Source of the DNA: Saccharopolyspora sp. SCSIO 74807
Lineage (GTDB): Bacteria > Actinomycetota > Actinomycetes > Mycobacteriales > Pseudonocardiaceae
Assembly (NCBI RefSeq): GCF_037023755.1
Contig: NZ_CP146100.1
Location: 3,317,501 to 3,381,500, forward strand
DNA length: 64,000 nucleotides
Direction: 5' to 3'
The position numbers were made by a program, and so were the translations under genes. The notes under the pieces are model-generated. The model was not told the origin of the DNA. It was given only the letters and a program-made list of their open reading frames with translations, and did not search any database. Below are positions 47,511 through 55,340 of this stretch, piece after piece. Each line of letters opens with the position of its first letter. Position 1 is the stretch's first letter.

Positions 47511-49171
47511 GTTCGATCACGACGCCCACGAAGCCGGAGAGCAAGCTCTACCGGCAGGCGGCGGACGCGGCCGACCAGGCCGACCTGCGCTACAACATGG
47601 CGCCGGGCATCCGCCGCCAGCTCAACAAGGTCTTCCCGACGCACTGGTCGTTCCTGCTCGGCGAGATCGCGCTGTACACCTTCATCATCCTGATCCTCAC
47701 CGGGATCTACCTGACGTTGTTCTTCGACCCCTCCATGGAGGAGGTCACCTACCACGGGGTGTTCCGGAACCTGCAGGACGTGGAGATGTCCAAGGCGTTC
47801 GCCAGCACGCTGGACATCTCGTTCGAGGTGCGCGGTGGCCTGTTCATCCGGCAGCTGCACCACTGGGCGGCGCTGCTGTTCGTCGCCGGGATGATGGCGC
47901 ACATGTTCCGGATCTTCTTCACCGGTGCGTTCCGGCGCCCGCGTGAGGGGAACTGGACGATCGGCGCGCTGCTGCTGATCCTGGGCATGTTCGAGGGCTT
48001 CTTCGGCTACTCGCTGCCGGACGACCTGCTCTCCGGCACCGGCGTCCGCGCCACCATGTCCGGCATCGTGCTGTCCGTGCCGGTGATCGGCACCTGGGTG
48101 CACTGGGCGCTGTTCGGCGGCGAATTCCCCGGCATGGTGATCATCCCGCGGCTCTACATCCTGCACGTGCTGGTGCTGCCCGGGATCATGCTCGGCTTGA
48201 TCGCGGTGCACCTGGCGCTGGTCTGGTACCAGAAGCACACCCAGTTCCCGGGGGTGCGGCGCAAGGAGAGCAACGTCGTCGGCATCCGCATCCTGCCGAC
48301 CTTCGCGCTCAAGAGCGGCGCGTTCTTCGCGCTGACCACCGGCGTGCTGGCGATCATGGGCGGGGTCTTCCAGATCAACCCGATCTGGAACCTCGGGCCG
48401 TACATCGCTTCGCAGGTCTCCGCGGCCTCGCAGCCGGACTGGTACCTGATGTGGGCGGACGGGATCTTGCGGATCTGGCCCGCGTGGGAGCTCTACATCG
48501 GGCCGTACACGGTGCCGCCGGTGTTCTTCTGCGGCGCCCTCGGCATGGGGATCCTGTTCACGCTGCTGATCAGCTACCCGATGATCGAGCGCAAGCTGAA
48601 CAAGGACGACGCGCACCACAACCTGCTGCAGCGGCCGCGGGACGTTCCGGTGCGCACCAGCCTCGGCATGATGGCGCTGTCGTTCTTCCTGGTGCTGCAG
48701 CTGTCCGGGATGAACGACGTGATCGCGTTCGAGCTGAACATCTCGCTGAACGCGATGACCTGGATGGGCCGCATCGGGCTGCTGCTGTTGCCGCCGATCA
48801 CCTACTTCTTCACCTACCGGATCTGCCTGGGCTTGCAGCGGGCCGACCACGAGGTGCTGGAGCACGGTGTGGAGACCGGCATCATCAAGCGGTTGCCGCA
48901 CGGCGAGTTCATCGAGGTGCACCAGCCGCTGGGGCCGGTGGACTCGCATGGCCACCCGGAGGAGCTGCCGTACCAGGGCGCTCCGGTGCCGAAGAAGATG
49001 AACAAGCTCGGCGCCGCGGGCACTCCGGTCGCGGGCAGCTTGCTCAAGCCGGACCCGGCCGAGGAGACCGAGGCGCTGGAGCGAGCGCACGCGGAGAACG
49101 AGCGCCGCGAGCGCGAGGAGCTCGAGCAACGCGAACTCGTCTCGGGCAGGCAGCAGCAGCCGACCGAGTAA
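47507..49171 (+). CDS. qcrB: Cytochrome b subunit of the bc1 complex
   Basis: 554 residues. Helix II/IV heme ligands lie in [33 protein letters not shown] and [23 protein letters not shown]; the Qo-site motif takes the form [10 protein letters not shown] longer charged C-terminal tail ([16 protein letters not shown]) is typical of actinobacteria. It oxidises menaquinol and pumps through the Q cycle; it is the QcrB targeted by imidazopyridine drugs in mycobacteria. The start overlaps the end of qcrA by 4 bp. Confidence 0.96.
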   Translation: MSSITTPTKPESKLYRQAADAADQADLRYNMAPGIRRQLNKVFPTHWSFLLGEIALYTFIILILTGIYLTLFFDPSMEEVTYHGVFRNLQDVEMSKAFASTLDISFEVRGGLFIRQLHHWAALLFVAGMMAHMFRIFFTGAFRRPREGNWTIGALLLILGMFEGFFGYSLPDDLLSGTGVRATMSGIVLSVPVIGTWVHWALFGGEFPGMVIIPRLYILHVLVLPGIMLGLIAVHLALVWYQKHTQFPGVRRKESNVVGIRILPTFALKSGAFFALTTGVLAIMGGVFQINPIWNLGPYIASQVSAASQPDWYLMWADGILRIWPAWELYIGPYTVPPVFFCGALGMGILFTLLISYPMIERKLNKDDAHHNLLQRPRDVPVRTSLGMMALSFFLVLQLSGMNDVIAFELNISLNAMTWMGRIGLLLLPPITYFFTYRICLGLQRADHEVLEHGVETGIIKRLPHGEFIEVHQPLGPVDSHGHPEELPYQGAPVPKKMNKLGAAGTPVAGSLLKPDPAEETEALERAHAENERREREELEQRELVSGRQQQPTE

Positions 49172-49186
49172 GCCGATCGCGCACTC

Positions 49187-49221
49187 GCGGCCCGGCATCC
49201 CGAAACGGGGTGCCGGGCCGC
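49187..49221 (+). terminator. Terminator of ctaE-qcrCAB
   Basis: GCGGCCCGGCATCCC (49187-49201) pairs with GGGGTGCCGGGCCGC (49207-49221), one G-T pair, 5-nt loop. It starts 16 bp after qcrB. Confidence 0.85.
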
Positions 49222-49246
49222 ACTGCGTTCGACCCCCAAGCGTCCG

Positions 49247-49265
49247 GAGTGAACGGACCGTTCGA
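49247..49265. repeat. Copy of the GAACGGACCGTT repeat
   Basis: GAGTGAACGGACCGTTCGA, a near palindrome in the gap between convergent genes, matching 10613-10628 and 10643-10658. Confidence 0.7.
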
Positions 49266-49310
49266 CCAATCCAGTGGGGCGAAGAGGCCGTGCACTCCGA
49301 ACGGCGGGGA

Positions 49311-51017
49311 TCAGTTGGTGGCGGGGTAGGGGTTGCGGGCCTGGGTGGCGCGGTCGAGCCAGTCGCGCCAGGACGCGGCCGAACCCGCGGGCTCCGCCCA
49401 CTGCTGCGAACAGCGGACCATTCGGGTGCCTCCGGTGGTGAGCCAGCGGTGCACCGCCCGCACCTCGTCCGCCGGTGCACCGCGCAGCGGGCCGGCTCCC
49501 GGTCGCACCGTTTCGGCCGCGGCCTGCAAGCCGTCCACCACGGGCATCGGTGGCGTCCCGCGCCGCGCGTGGCCCGCCGCGGCGAGCCTGCCGTGCCGGA
49601 TCACGGCCAGGTGCCAGCCACCTGATCCGTCCGGGCGCGCGCCGATCAGCTCGGCGACCGCTGCCAGCGCCGCCCAGCGTTGTGCCTGGTCCAGCGCGCG
49701 CACCAGCCCGGCCAGCCGGTCCCGCGCGCCTGCCGCGTCCTCGAAGCGCTGCTCGACCGAGAGCCGGGTGAGCTCGTCGCGCAACCGCTCCAGGACGCCG
49801 TCGCCGCGGCCCTCGACGACCTCGCGCACCGAGATCACTTCCGGCGCGTACTCGTCGACGCTCTGGTATCCCGCGCACGGTGCGGCGCAGCGGCCGAGCT
49901 CGTGAACGGCGCAGGGCCGCCCGCTCGGGTTCCTCGCCGGAATGCGGTCGGTGCAGCGGCGCAGCATCGTCGCCGACTGCAACGCTTCCACGGCCTCGCC
50001 CGCCGCTGCCCGGGAGCGGAACGGCCCCAGGGCACCTTCGCGAGCGATGCGCACGATCGACAACCGGGGGAACGGCTCGTCCGTGAGCACCACCCACCAG
50101 GCGCGTTTGGGAAACTTCGAGCGCCGGTTGTAGCGCGGCTGGTGCGCGCCGAGCAGCCGTTGCTCCCGCACCTCCGCTTCCAGCGGGTGCGCGCAGGTGA
50201 CGTGATCGACCCGGTCGGCGAGCCCGACCATCTCCTTGATCCGCCCGCGGCGTTCGCCCGCGGTGAAGTATTGGCGCACCCGGCGGCGCAGATCGGTGGC
50301 CGTGCCGATGTAGAGCACTTCGTCGTTCGGGCCCCGGAACAGGTACACGCCGGGCGCGTTCGGCAGCTCGTCGGCGAGTCCGCGCTTGCGCCGCTGCTGC
50401 GGTGTCACGTCCGGCAAGTGCTCCAGCAACTCCCGGACCGAGCGAACGCCGAACGGTCCGAGCCGTTCCAGCAGCGAGTGCAGCACGTCCACGGTGGCGC
50501 GAGCGTCGTCCAACGCCCGGTGCACCGGTGTGGTGCGGGCGTGCAGCACGCGGGCGAGGGTGCCGAGCTTGTGGTTCGGCGTCTCGTCCTTGGTCAGCAC
50601 CCGGCGGGCGAGCTTGGCGGTGCACAGCACCTGCGGTTTCGGCCAGTCCAGGCCGAGCTGGGCGCATTGCGCCTTGAGGAACCCCACGTCGAACGGGGCG
50701 TTGTGCGCGACCAGGACCGCGCCGTTGCTGAATTCCAGGAATGCGGGCAGCACCGAGTCGAAGCGCGGCGCGCCGTGCACCATCGCGTCGGTGATGCCGG
50801 TGATCGAGACCACCGCGGGCGGGATCTCCTGGCCGGGATCCACCAGCGTGCTGAACTCGCCGAGCACTTCGCCGCCGCGGACCTTCACCGCGCCGATCTC
50901 GGTGACCGCGTCCCGCTGGGCGCTGCCGCCGGTGGTCTCCAGGTCGACGATCACGAACGTCGCCAGGTGCAGCGGGAGATCGTCGTCGAGCTCGTCGAAG
51001 GTCAGCTGGCCGGTCAT
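49311..51017 (-). CDS. DEDDh exonuclease fused to a UvrC-like GIY-YIG endonuclease
   Basis: 568 residues. N-terminal DnaQ-like 3'-5' exonuclease (about 20-185): FVIVDLETTGG with Asp25 and Glu27, HNAPFDVGF and HRALDDARATVDVL. A GIY-YIG nuclease follows (about 215-300): PNAPGVYLFRGPNDEVLYIGTATDLRRRVRQYF and EVREQRLLGAHQPRYNRR, with a UvrC-like segment LRRCTDRIP..CAVHELGRCAAPCAG and UvrB-binding-like helix QRFEDAAGARDRL. It resembles UvrC/Cho but lacks the C-terminal RNase H and HhH domains. Role: probably DNA repair. Actinobacterial homologues (Rv2191) hold the same genomic place. Confidence 0.9.
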   Translation of the reverse strand: MTGQLTFDELDDDLPLHLATFVIVDLETTGGSAQRDAVTEIGAVKVRGGEVLGEFSTLVDPGQEIPPAVVSITGITDAMVHGAPRFDSVLPAFLEFSNGAVLVAHNAPFDVGFLKAQCAQLGLDWPKPQVLCTAKLARRVLTKDETPNHKLGTLARVLHARTTPVHRALDDARATVDVLHSLLERLGPFGVRSVRELLEHLPDVTPQQRRKRGLADELPNAPGVYLFRGPNDEVLYIGTATDLRRRVRQYFTAGERRGRIKEMVGLADRVDHVTCAHPLEAEVREQRLLGAHQPRYNRRSKFPKRAWWVVLTDEPFPRLSIVRIAREGALGPFRSRAAAGEAVEALQSATMLRRCTDRIPARNPSGRPCAVHELGRCAAPCAGYQSVDEYAPEVISVREVVEGRGDGVLERLRDELTRLSVEQRFEDAAGARDRLAGLVRALDQAQRWAALAAVAELIGARPDGSGGWHLAVIRHGRLAAAGHARRGTPPMPVVDGLQAAAETVRPGAGPLRGAPADEVRAVHRWLTTGGTRMVRCSQQWAEPAGSAASWRDWLDRATQARNPYPATN

Positions 51018-51092
51018 CGGCGGGCACGCTACGGGCGGCCACCGACAACCGCCGGATCGGGTGATCGTGGGGCGGCCGACTAGCCTGGGAGC

Positions 51093-52481
51093 GTGGTTTC
51101 GCCTTCGCCGGGTGCCGATGATCCGCGCCCTGATGAGTCCGCAGTGGACGGTCCGCTGCAGGATGCCGACGACGCGCGGGAGGCGGCGGAGTCCTGTCCC
51201 GGTGAGCAGCCGGAACTGCCCGCTCCGGTGCGCTCGCGGCTGGCGGAGATCGCCGGGGAAGCCCTCGACGGCATCCGGCCCGCGGACGTGCCCGCCCCGG
51301 TGCGCCCGGTGATGCGGTTCGCGCCTGCCAAGCGCGCCCGGCTCGGCCAGGCCCCGCTGGTCGATGCGCTCCGGGGGTCGACGGTGTTCCGCACCGCGGT
51401 CGTCGACTGGTGCCGGGAGCACCGCCCGGCGGCGCTGGAGTTGGCCGACTCCGATCCGGTCGTGGTCGCCGCGGCCGGTCTGCTGCTCGCCGCGCCGGCC
51501 ACGCCGCACTACTTGGAGCTGGTCGCGTTCCGCGTCGAGCAGGGCAAGCTGCGCGGGGAACGGGATTCCGCGGTGGCCCGCGCGCAGCGGCTCAGCGCCG
51601 AGGCCGAACGGCTCAGGGGCGAGCTCGCCGAGGCCCGGCGGGCCGCCGACCAGGTCGGCAACGAGACCAGCACGGAGGCCGACCGGCTGCGCAAGCGGTT
51701 GCGGGAGCAGGGGCAGCGGCTCCGCGACGCCAAGGACGATGCGGAGTCCGCGCGCACCGAACTGGCCTCGGCACGCGAACAGATCGAGTCGGAGCTCGCC
51801 GAGCTGCGCGAGCAACGCGACCGGGAACGCGCCAAGGCGGCCGAGGAGCGCGAGCGCGCCCGCCGGGCGGAGTCCGACGCGGAAGTCGCACGGCACTCCG
51901 CGCGGGAAGCCCGGCAGGGCGACGAGGTCCGGCTGGCCCTGCTGCTGGAGACGATGGAGGGCGCGCTCGGCGGCCTGCGCCGCGAGCTGCGCGCGGGCGG
52001 CAGCGGACCGCGCCCGGCCGACGTGGTGCAGCGGGTGCGCTCGGACACCGGGGCCACCGGGCAGGTCGGCGATGCCGCCGAGCTGGACAAGCTGCTGGCG
52101 CTGCCCGCGGTGCACCTGATCGTCGACGGCTACAACGTCACCAAGACCGGCTATCCGGACCTGCCGCTGGCCGATCAGCGCAACCGGCTGGCGCACCAGT
52201 TGGCCGCGCTGGCCGCGCGCACCGGCGCGGAGGTCACGGTGGTGTTCGACGGCGCGGACGTGCTGGCGGTGCCCACGGCGGGCCCGCGCGGGGTGCGGGT
52301 GCTGTTCAGCGATCCCGGGGTGATCGCCGACGACGTGATCCGCGCGCTCGTGGAGGCCGAGCCGCAGGGGCGCCAGCTGGTGGTGGCGACTTCGGACCGG
52401 GCGGTGGTGACGTCGGTGCGGCGCGCCGGGGCGTACGCGGTGTCGTCCCCGTTGCTGCTGGAGCGGATCAACCGGGTCTGA
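51093..52481 (+). CDS. NYN-domain (YacP-like) ribonuclease-fold protein with coiled coil
   Basis: 462 residues. An N-terminal helical region (about 45-150), a long charged coiled coil (about 150-285: LRGERDSAVARAQRLSAEAERLRG, then EQIESELAELREQRDRERAKAAEERERARRAESD), and a C-terminal NYN/PIN-like nuclease domain (about 345-458) with VHLIVDGYNVTKTGYPDLPLADQRNRL, VVFDGADVL, FSDPGVIADDVIRALVEA and VVATSDRAV, carrying the expected Asp residues. B. subtilis YacP (Rae1) is a ribosome-associated mRNA endonuclease; a similar role here is only a guess. GTG start. Divergent from the exonuclease gene. Confidence 0.88.
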   Translation: MVSPSPGADDPRPDESAVDGPLQDADDAREAAESCPGEQPELPAPVRSRLAEIAGEALDGIRPADVPAPVRPVMRFAPAKRARLGQAPLVDALRGSTVFRTAVVDWCREHRPAALELADSDPVVVAAAGLLLAAPATPHYLELVAFRVEQGKLRGERDSAVARAQRLSAEAERLRGELAEARRAADQVGNETSTEADRLRKRLREQGQRLRDAKDDAESARTELASAREQIESELAELREQRDRERAKAAEERERARRAESDAEVARHSAREARQGDEVRLALLLETMEGALGGLRRELRAGGSGPRPADVVQRVRSDTGATGQVGDAAELDKLLALPAVHLIVDGYNVTKTGYPDLPLADQRNRLAHQLAALAARTGAEVTVVFDGADVLAVPTAGPRGVRVLFSDPGVIADDVIRALVEAEPQGRQLVVATSDRAVVTSVRRAGAYAVSSPLLLERINRV

Positions 52482-52704
52482 GCGGGCTGCTCGTGGCGGA
52501 GGTCATAGCGGTCCCGTTGCTTCCGGTCGCGGTGGTCCGGCGCTGCGGTGGTCGGCTGACGCGCAGGTGAGCCGATGCCTCACTGGTCACTGTCTGCGCA
52601 TACAAGTAATCCTATCGTGGGATTGTGTAGTGCACAGAAGAATTAACCCCCCTCGTATAGACGTCACGCATGACCTTTCGTAGCCTTAGCGCGTCCGCGC
52701 GGCG
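52482..52704. other. Promoter region upstream of the riboswitch candidate
   Basis: 223 bp without a gene. It turns AT-richer at 52595-52670. AATCC/GGATT inverted repeat at about 52608-52623. TATAGA at 52656-52661 is a possible -10 box for the NlpC/P60 transcript. Confidence 0.5.
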
Positions 52705-52875
52705 ATCAGCGGCCCACTCCGGGTCCTCCGCGCGGCGCCGCCGAATCGGCTTCGGGGAGTCGAACCGGGAACCTGCCCCCGTGGGGTGCGTGGGCGCCGT
52801 CCTGGTGCCCGGAGTCCGGGACTGCCCCGGACCGCCGCTGCATCCTCGGTGGGTGGTCTCGGTGGGCGGTCGAGA
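52705..52875 (+). promoter_or_regulatory. Candidate ydaO-type c-di-AMP riboswitch
   Basis: The leader of the wall-hydrolase gene shows ydaO-like elements in order: GGGAACCTGCCCCCGTGGGGTGC (resembling GGGGAACC...GGGGTG), then CCGTCCTGGTGCCCGGAGTCCGGG (resembling the CCTnnnGCCCGAnTCCG block) and CCGCTGCATCCTCGGTGGGTGG (resembling CAGCTAACCTCGTAGGCGG). GCCCAC (52712-52717) can pair with GTGGGC (52862-52867) as a closing stem, ending 12 bp before the AAGGAG ribosome binding site. ydaO riboswitches commonly precede NlpC/P60 genes in actinobacteria. The match is by eye and degenerate in places. Confidence 0.55.
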
Positions 52876-52896
52876 GACGAAGGAGCAGTGCGCGAC

Positions 52897-53940
52897 GTGG
52901 CGTCGCACCGATTGAAGCGCACGATGCGCGGAGCCTTGGCGGCCTCGGCGGTCGCCGCCGCCGTCAGCATGACCTCCGCGCCGGCTGTCGCAGACCCCAA
53001 GCCCCCCGAGAGCGCCTCGGAGGCGGCCAAGCAGGTGCGGGAGCTCTCGCACCAGGCCGAAGCCCTCACCGAGGACTACAAGAAGGCCGAGGACGACCAC
53101 AACGCGAAGAAGGCCGAGCTGGACCGGTCCACCGCCGAGGCGGGCCAGGCCGAGCAGGTCGCGAACCAGGCGCGCGCCGAGGAGGAGCGCTTCCGCGGCC
53201 AGGTCGACAAGATGACCGCCGCCTCCTACCAGGGCGCCCGGTTGAACAAGCTCTCCGCGTTATTGGTCAGCAAATCCCCGAACGACTTCCTGGACCGCGC
53301 GTCCGCGCTGGACGTGCTGGCCAAGGACAACAACGACGCGATCAAGCAGCTCTCCGCCGCGGTGCACCAGGCGGAGAGCGCGCAGCAGCGGGCCCAGGAC
53401 GCCCGCGGCCGGGCCGCCCAGGCCGAGGCCGACGCCGCCCGCATCCAGGGCGAGATCGGCAAGAAGAAGGCCGACATGGACGCGCAGATCGCCAAGGTCA
53501 AGCAGCAGTACTCGCAGCTGAGCTCCGCCGATCAGGACTCGCTGACCGGCGGCGGGCAAACCGACTACGTCGGCCCCGGCGGTTCCGGCAAGGCCGCGGA
53601 GGCGGTCACCGCGGCGCTGAGCAAGCAGGGCTCGTCCTACGTCTACGGCGCCAAGGGGCCGAGCACGTTCGACTGCTCCGGGCTGATGCAGTGGGCCTAC
53701 AAGCAGGCCGGGATCAGCATCGGCGGCTCCACCAAGTCGCAGGTCTCCGAGGGCAAGAGCGTCTCGGCGAGCCAGCTCAAACCCGGTGACCTGATCTTCT
53801 ACTACAGCCCGGTCAGCCACGTGTCGATGTACGTCGGCAACGGCAAGGCGGTGCACGCGCCGACCGAGGGCGACGTGGTGAAGGTCGACGACTACCAGGA
53901 CATCGCGGACGTGAGCTCGATGCGCCGCATCGCGGGCTGA
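52897..53940 (+). CDS. Secreted NlpC/P60 peptidoglycan endopeptidase (RipA-like)
   Basis: 347 residues. Signal peptide (RLKRTMRGALAASAVAAAVSMTSAPAVA, cleavage after AVA near 36), a long coiled coil (about 45-215: EAAKQVRELSHQAEALTEDYKKAEDDHN and so on), then an NlpC/P60 domain (about 230-347) with Cys260 in TFDCSGLMQWAY, His308 in PVSHVSMYVG and His320 in AVHAPTEGD. It cuts stem-peptide bonds in peptidoglycan during growth or division. GTG 52897 is 11 nt after AAGGAG; GTG 52888 is only 2 nt away. Control by c-di-AMP is likely if the leader is a ydaO switch. Confidence 0.93.
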   Translation: MASHRLKRTMRGALAASAVAAAVSMTSAPAVADPKPPESASEAAKQVRELSHQAEALTEDYKKAEDDHNAKKAELDRSTAEAGQAEQVANQARAEEERFRGQVDKMTAASYQGARLNKLSALLVSKSPNDFLDRASALDVLAKDNNDAIKQLSAAVHQAESAQQRAQDARGRAAQAEADAARIQGEIGKKKADMDAQIAKVKQQYSQLSSADQDSLTGGGQTDYVGPGGSGKAAEAVTAALSKQGSSYVYGAKGPSTFDCSGLMQWAYKQAGISIGGSTKSQVSEGKSVSASQLKPGDLIFYYSPVSHVSMYVGNGKAVHAPTEGDVVKVDDYQDIADVSSMRRIAG

Positions 53941-53959
53941 GACCCGGCGAGGCGTCCGG

Positions 53960-53989
53960 CGGGCCGTTACCCACAGGGGTAGCGGCCCG
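53960..53989 (+). terminator. Terminator of the NlpC/P60 gene
   Basis: CGGGCCG (53960-53966) pairs with CGGCCCG (53983-53989), with an inner TACCC/GGGTA stem, 19 bp after the stop codon. Confidence 0.75.
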
Positions 53990-54045
53990 TTCCGCGTTCG
54001 GGATCCGCCTCGCCGCGCGGTGCTGCCCGGCCTACGATCCGCCTC

Positions 54046-55281
54046 GTGCCTGGGTTTTCGCGGGGATGGCCGGCGGCGTTGGCGGCTGCGGCCGCGCTCG
54101 CGGTGGGCGCATTGCTCCCGTTGCCCGCGCAGGCCCCGCCCGCTCCGAGCATCGCGGCCCGTGCCGAGACGACCCACTGGCGGCAGGCGCAGGAGACCGT
54201 GTTGCGGCAGCGCTCGCAGGCGGTGTTGCGGCGCGACGAGGCGGCGTTCATGGCCTCGGTGGATCCGGCGGCGTCCGGCGAGTTCCGGCGGCGGCAGCGG
54301 GAACTGTTCGGCGATCTCGCCGAGCTGCCGCTGGCATCGTGGGACTACCAGGTCGAGCAGCTTCCCGGCGGGGACCCGGCTCGCCCGCGGGTGGAACTCA
54401 GCTACGCCCTGGCCGGGGTGGACGCGGTACCCACCCGGCGGCCGATGAACTTCACCTTCACCGCGCGGGGCGGACGTTGGTTCATCAGCGCTGATGCGCG
54501 GCCGCCGCACGAACCGTGGGACTTCGGCCGATCCCGGGTGCTGCGCACCGAGCACGGCGTGATCGTCGGCCACGACGGCACCGACGGCCTCGCCGAGCGG
54601 CTGACCGGAGAGCTCGACGGCGCCGTCGCTTCCGTCACCGACGTCTGGGGCCCGGACTGGAGCCGCCAGGTGGGCGTGCTGCTGCCGCGGTCCCGCGAGG
54701 AATTGCGCGCCCTGGTGGGCGCCGAGTTCGCCGTGGACGGCATCGCGGCGGTCGCCGTGGCCGACAAGGTCGACGTGTCGTCCGGACGCGTCGAAGGCCC
54801 CCGAGTCGTGCTGAACACCGAAACCGCGAGCCGGTTGTCCGACACGTCCCTGCGCGTCGTGCTCCGGCACGAGATCGCGCACGTCGCGGCGCGGGCCGAC
54901 ACCGCAGAGGGCGCGCCGATGTGGCTGCTGGAAGGGTTCGCGGACTACATCGGGTACCGGGACAGCGGGCTGCCGCCGGAACGGATCGCCCCGGACCTGC
55001 GCGCCCAGGCGCGGACCGGTGCGCTGCCCGCCGCCCCGCCCGGCGAAGCGGACTTCCACCAGGCGGGGCGGCGGCTGGACCTGGCCTACCAGCAGTCGTG
55101 GTCGCTGATCGAGCACCTGGTGCGGCGGGTGGGCGAGCCGAAGGTCGTCGAGCTGTACCGGCGCATCGCGCGGGCAGGCACACCGGACGCGGTCGACCCT
55201 GCCCTGCGCGAACTCGCCGGGATCAGCACCGACGAGCTGTTGCGCGGGTGGCACGAGGAACTCACCAACCGCTTCCGCTGA
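54046..55281 (+). CDS. Exported gluzincin-type metallopeptidase (peptidase MA-like)
   Basis: 411 residues. N-terminal hydrophobic signal (GWPAALAAAAALAVGALLPLPAQA). A central NTF2-like region (about 40-150) and the C-terminal peptidase with zinc motif HEIAH (275-279) and the third ligand Glu296 in WLLEGFADYIGYR, the gluzincin pattern of the peptidase MA family. DFHQAGRRLDLAYQQSWSLIEHLVRRVGE follows as usual. Substrate unknown; probably acts outside the membrane. GTG start; follows the wall hydrolase by 105 bp on the same strand after a terminator. Confidence 0.85.
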   Translation: MPGFSRGWPAALAAAAALAVGALLPLPAQAPPAPSIAARAETTHWRQAQETVLRQRSQAVLRRDEAAFMASVDPAASGEFRRRQRELFGDLAELPLASWDYQVEQLPGGDPARPRVELSYALAGVDAVPTRRPMNFTFTARGGRWFISADARPPHEPWDFGRSRVLRTEHGVIVGHDGTDGLAERLTGELDGAVASVTDVWGPDWSRQVGVLLPRSREELRALVGAEFAVDGIAAVAVADKVDVSSGRVEGPRVVLNTETASRLSDTSLRVVLRHEIAHVAARADTAEGAPMWLLEGFADYIGYRDSGLPPERIAPDLRAQARTGALPAAPPGEADFHQAGRRLDLAYQQSWSLIEHLVRRVGEPKVVELYRRIARAGTPDAVDPALRELAGISTDELLRGWHEELTNRFR

Positions 55282-55340
55282 CGGCAGCGGCCGCGCTGTT
55301 GCAGGACTGGGTTCCCGGCCGGTTGCGCAGCGACCGGCGC

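Noticed and set aside
52740-52790. tRNA-like segment (GTTCGACTCCCC on the minus strand)
   Set aside because: Acceptor, D and anticodon arms cannot be built around it; the block fits the riboswitch candidate better.
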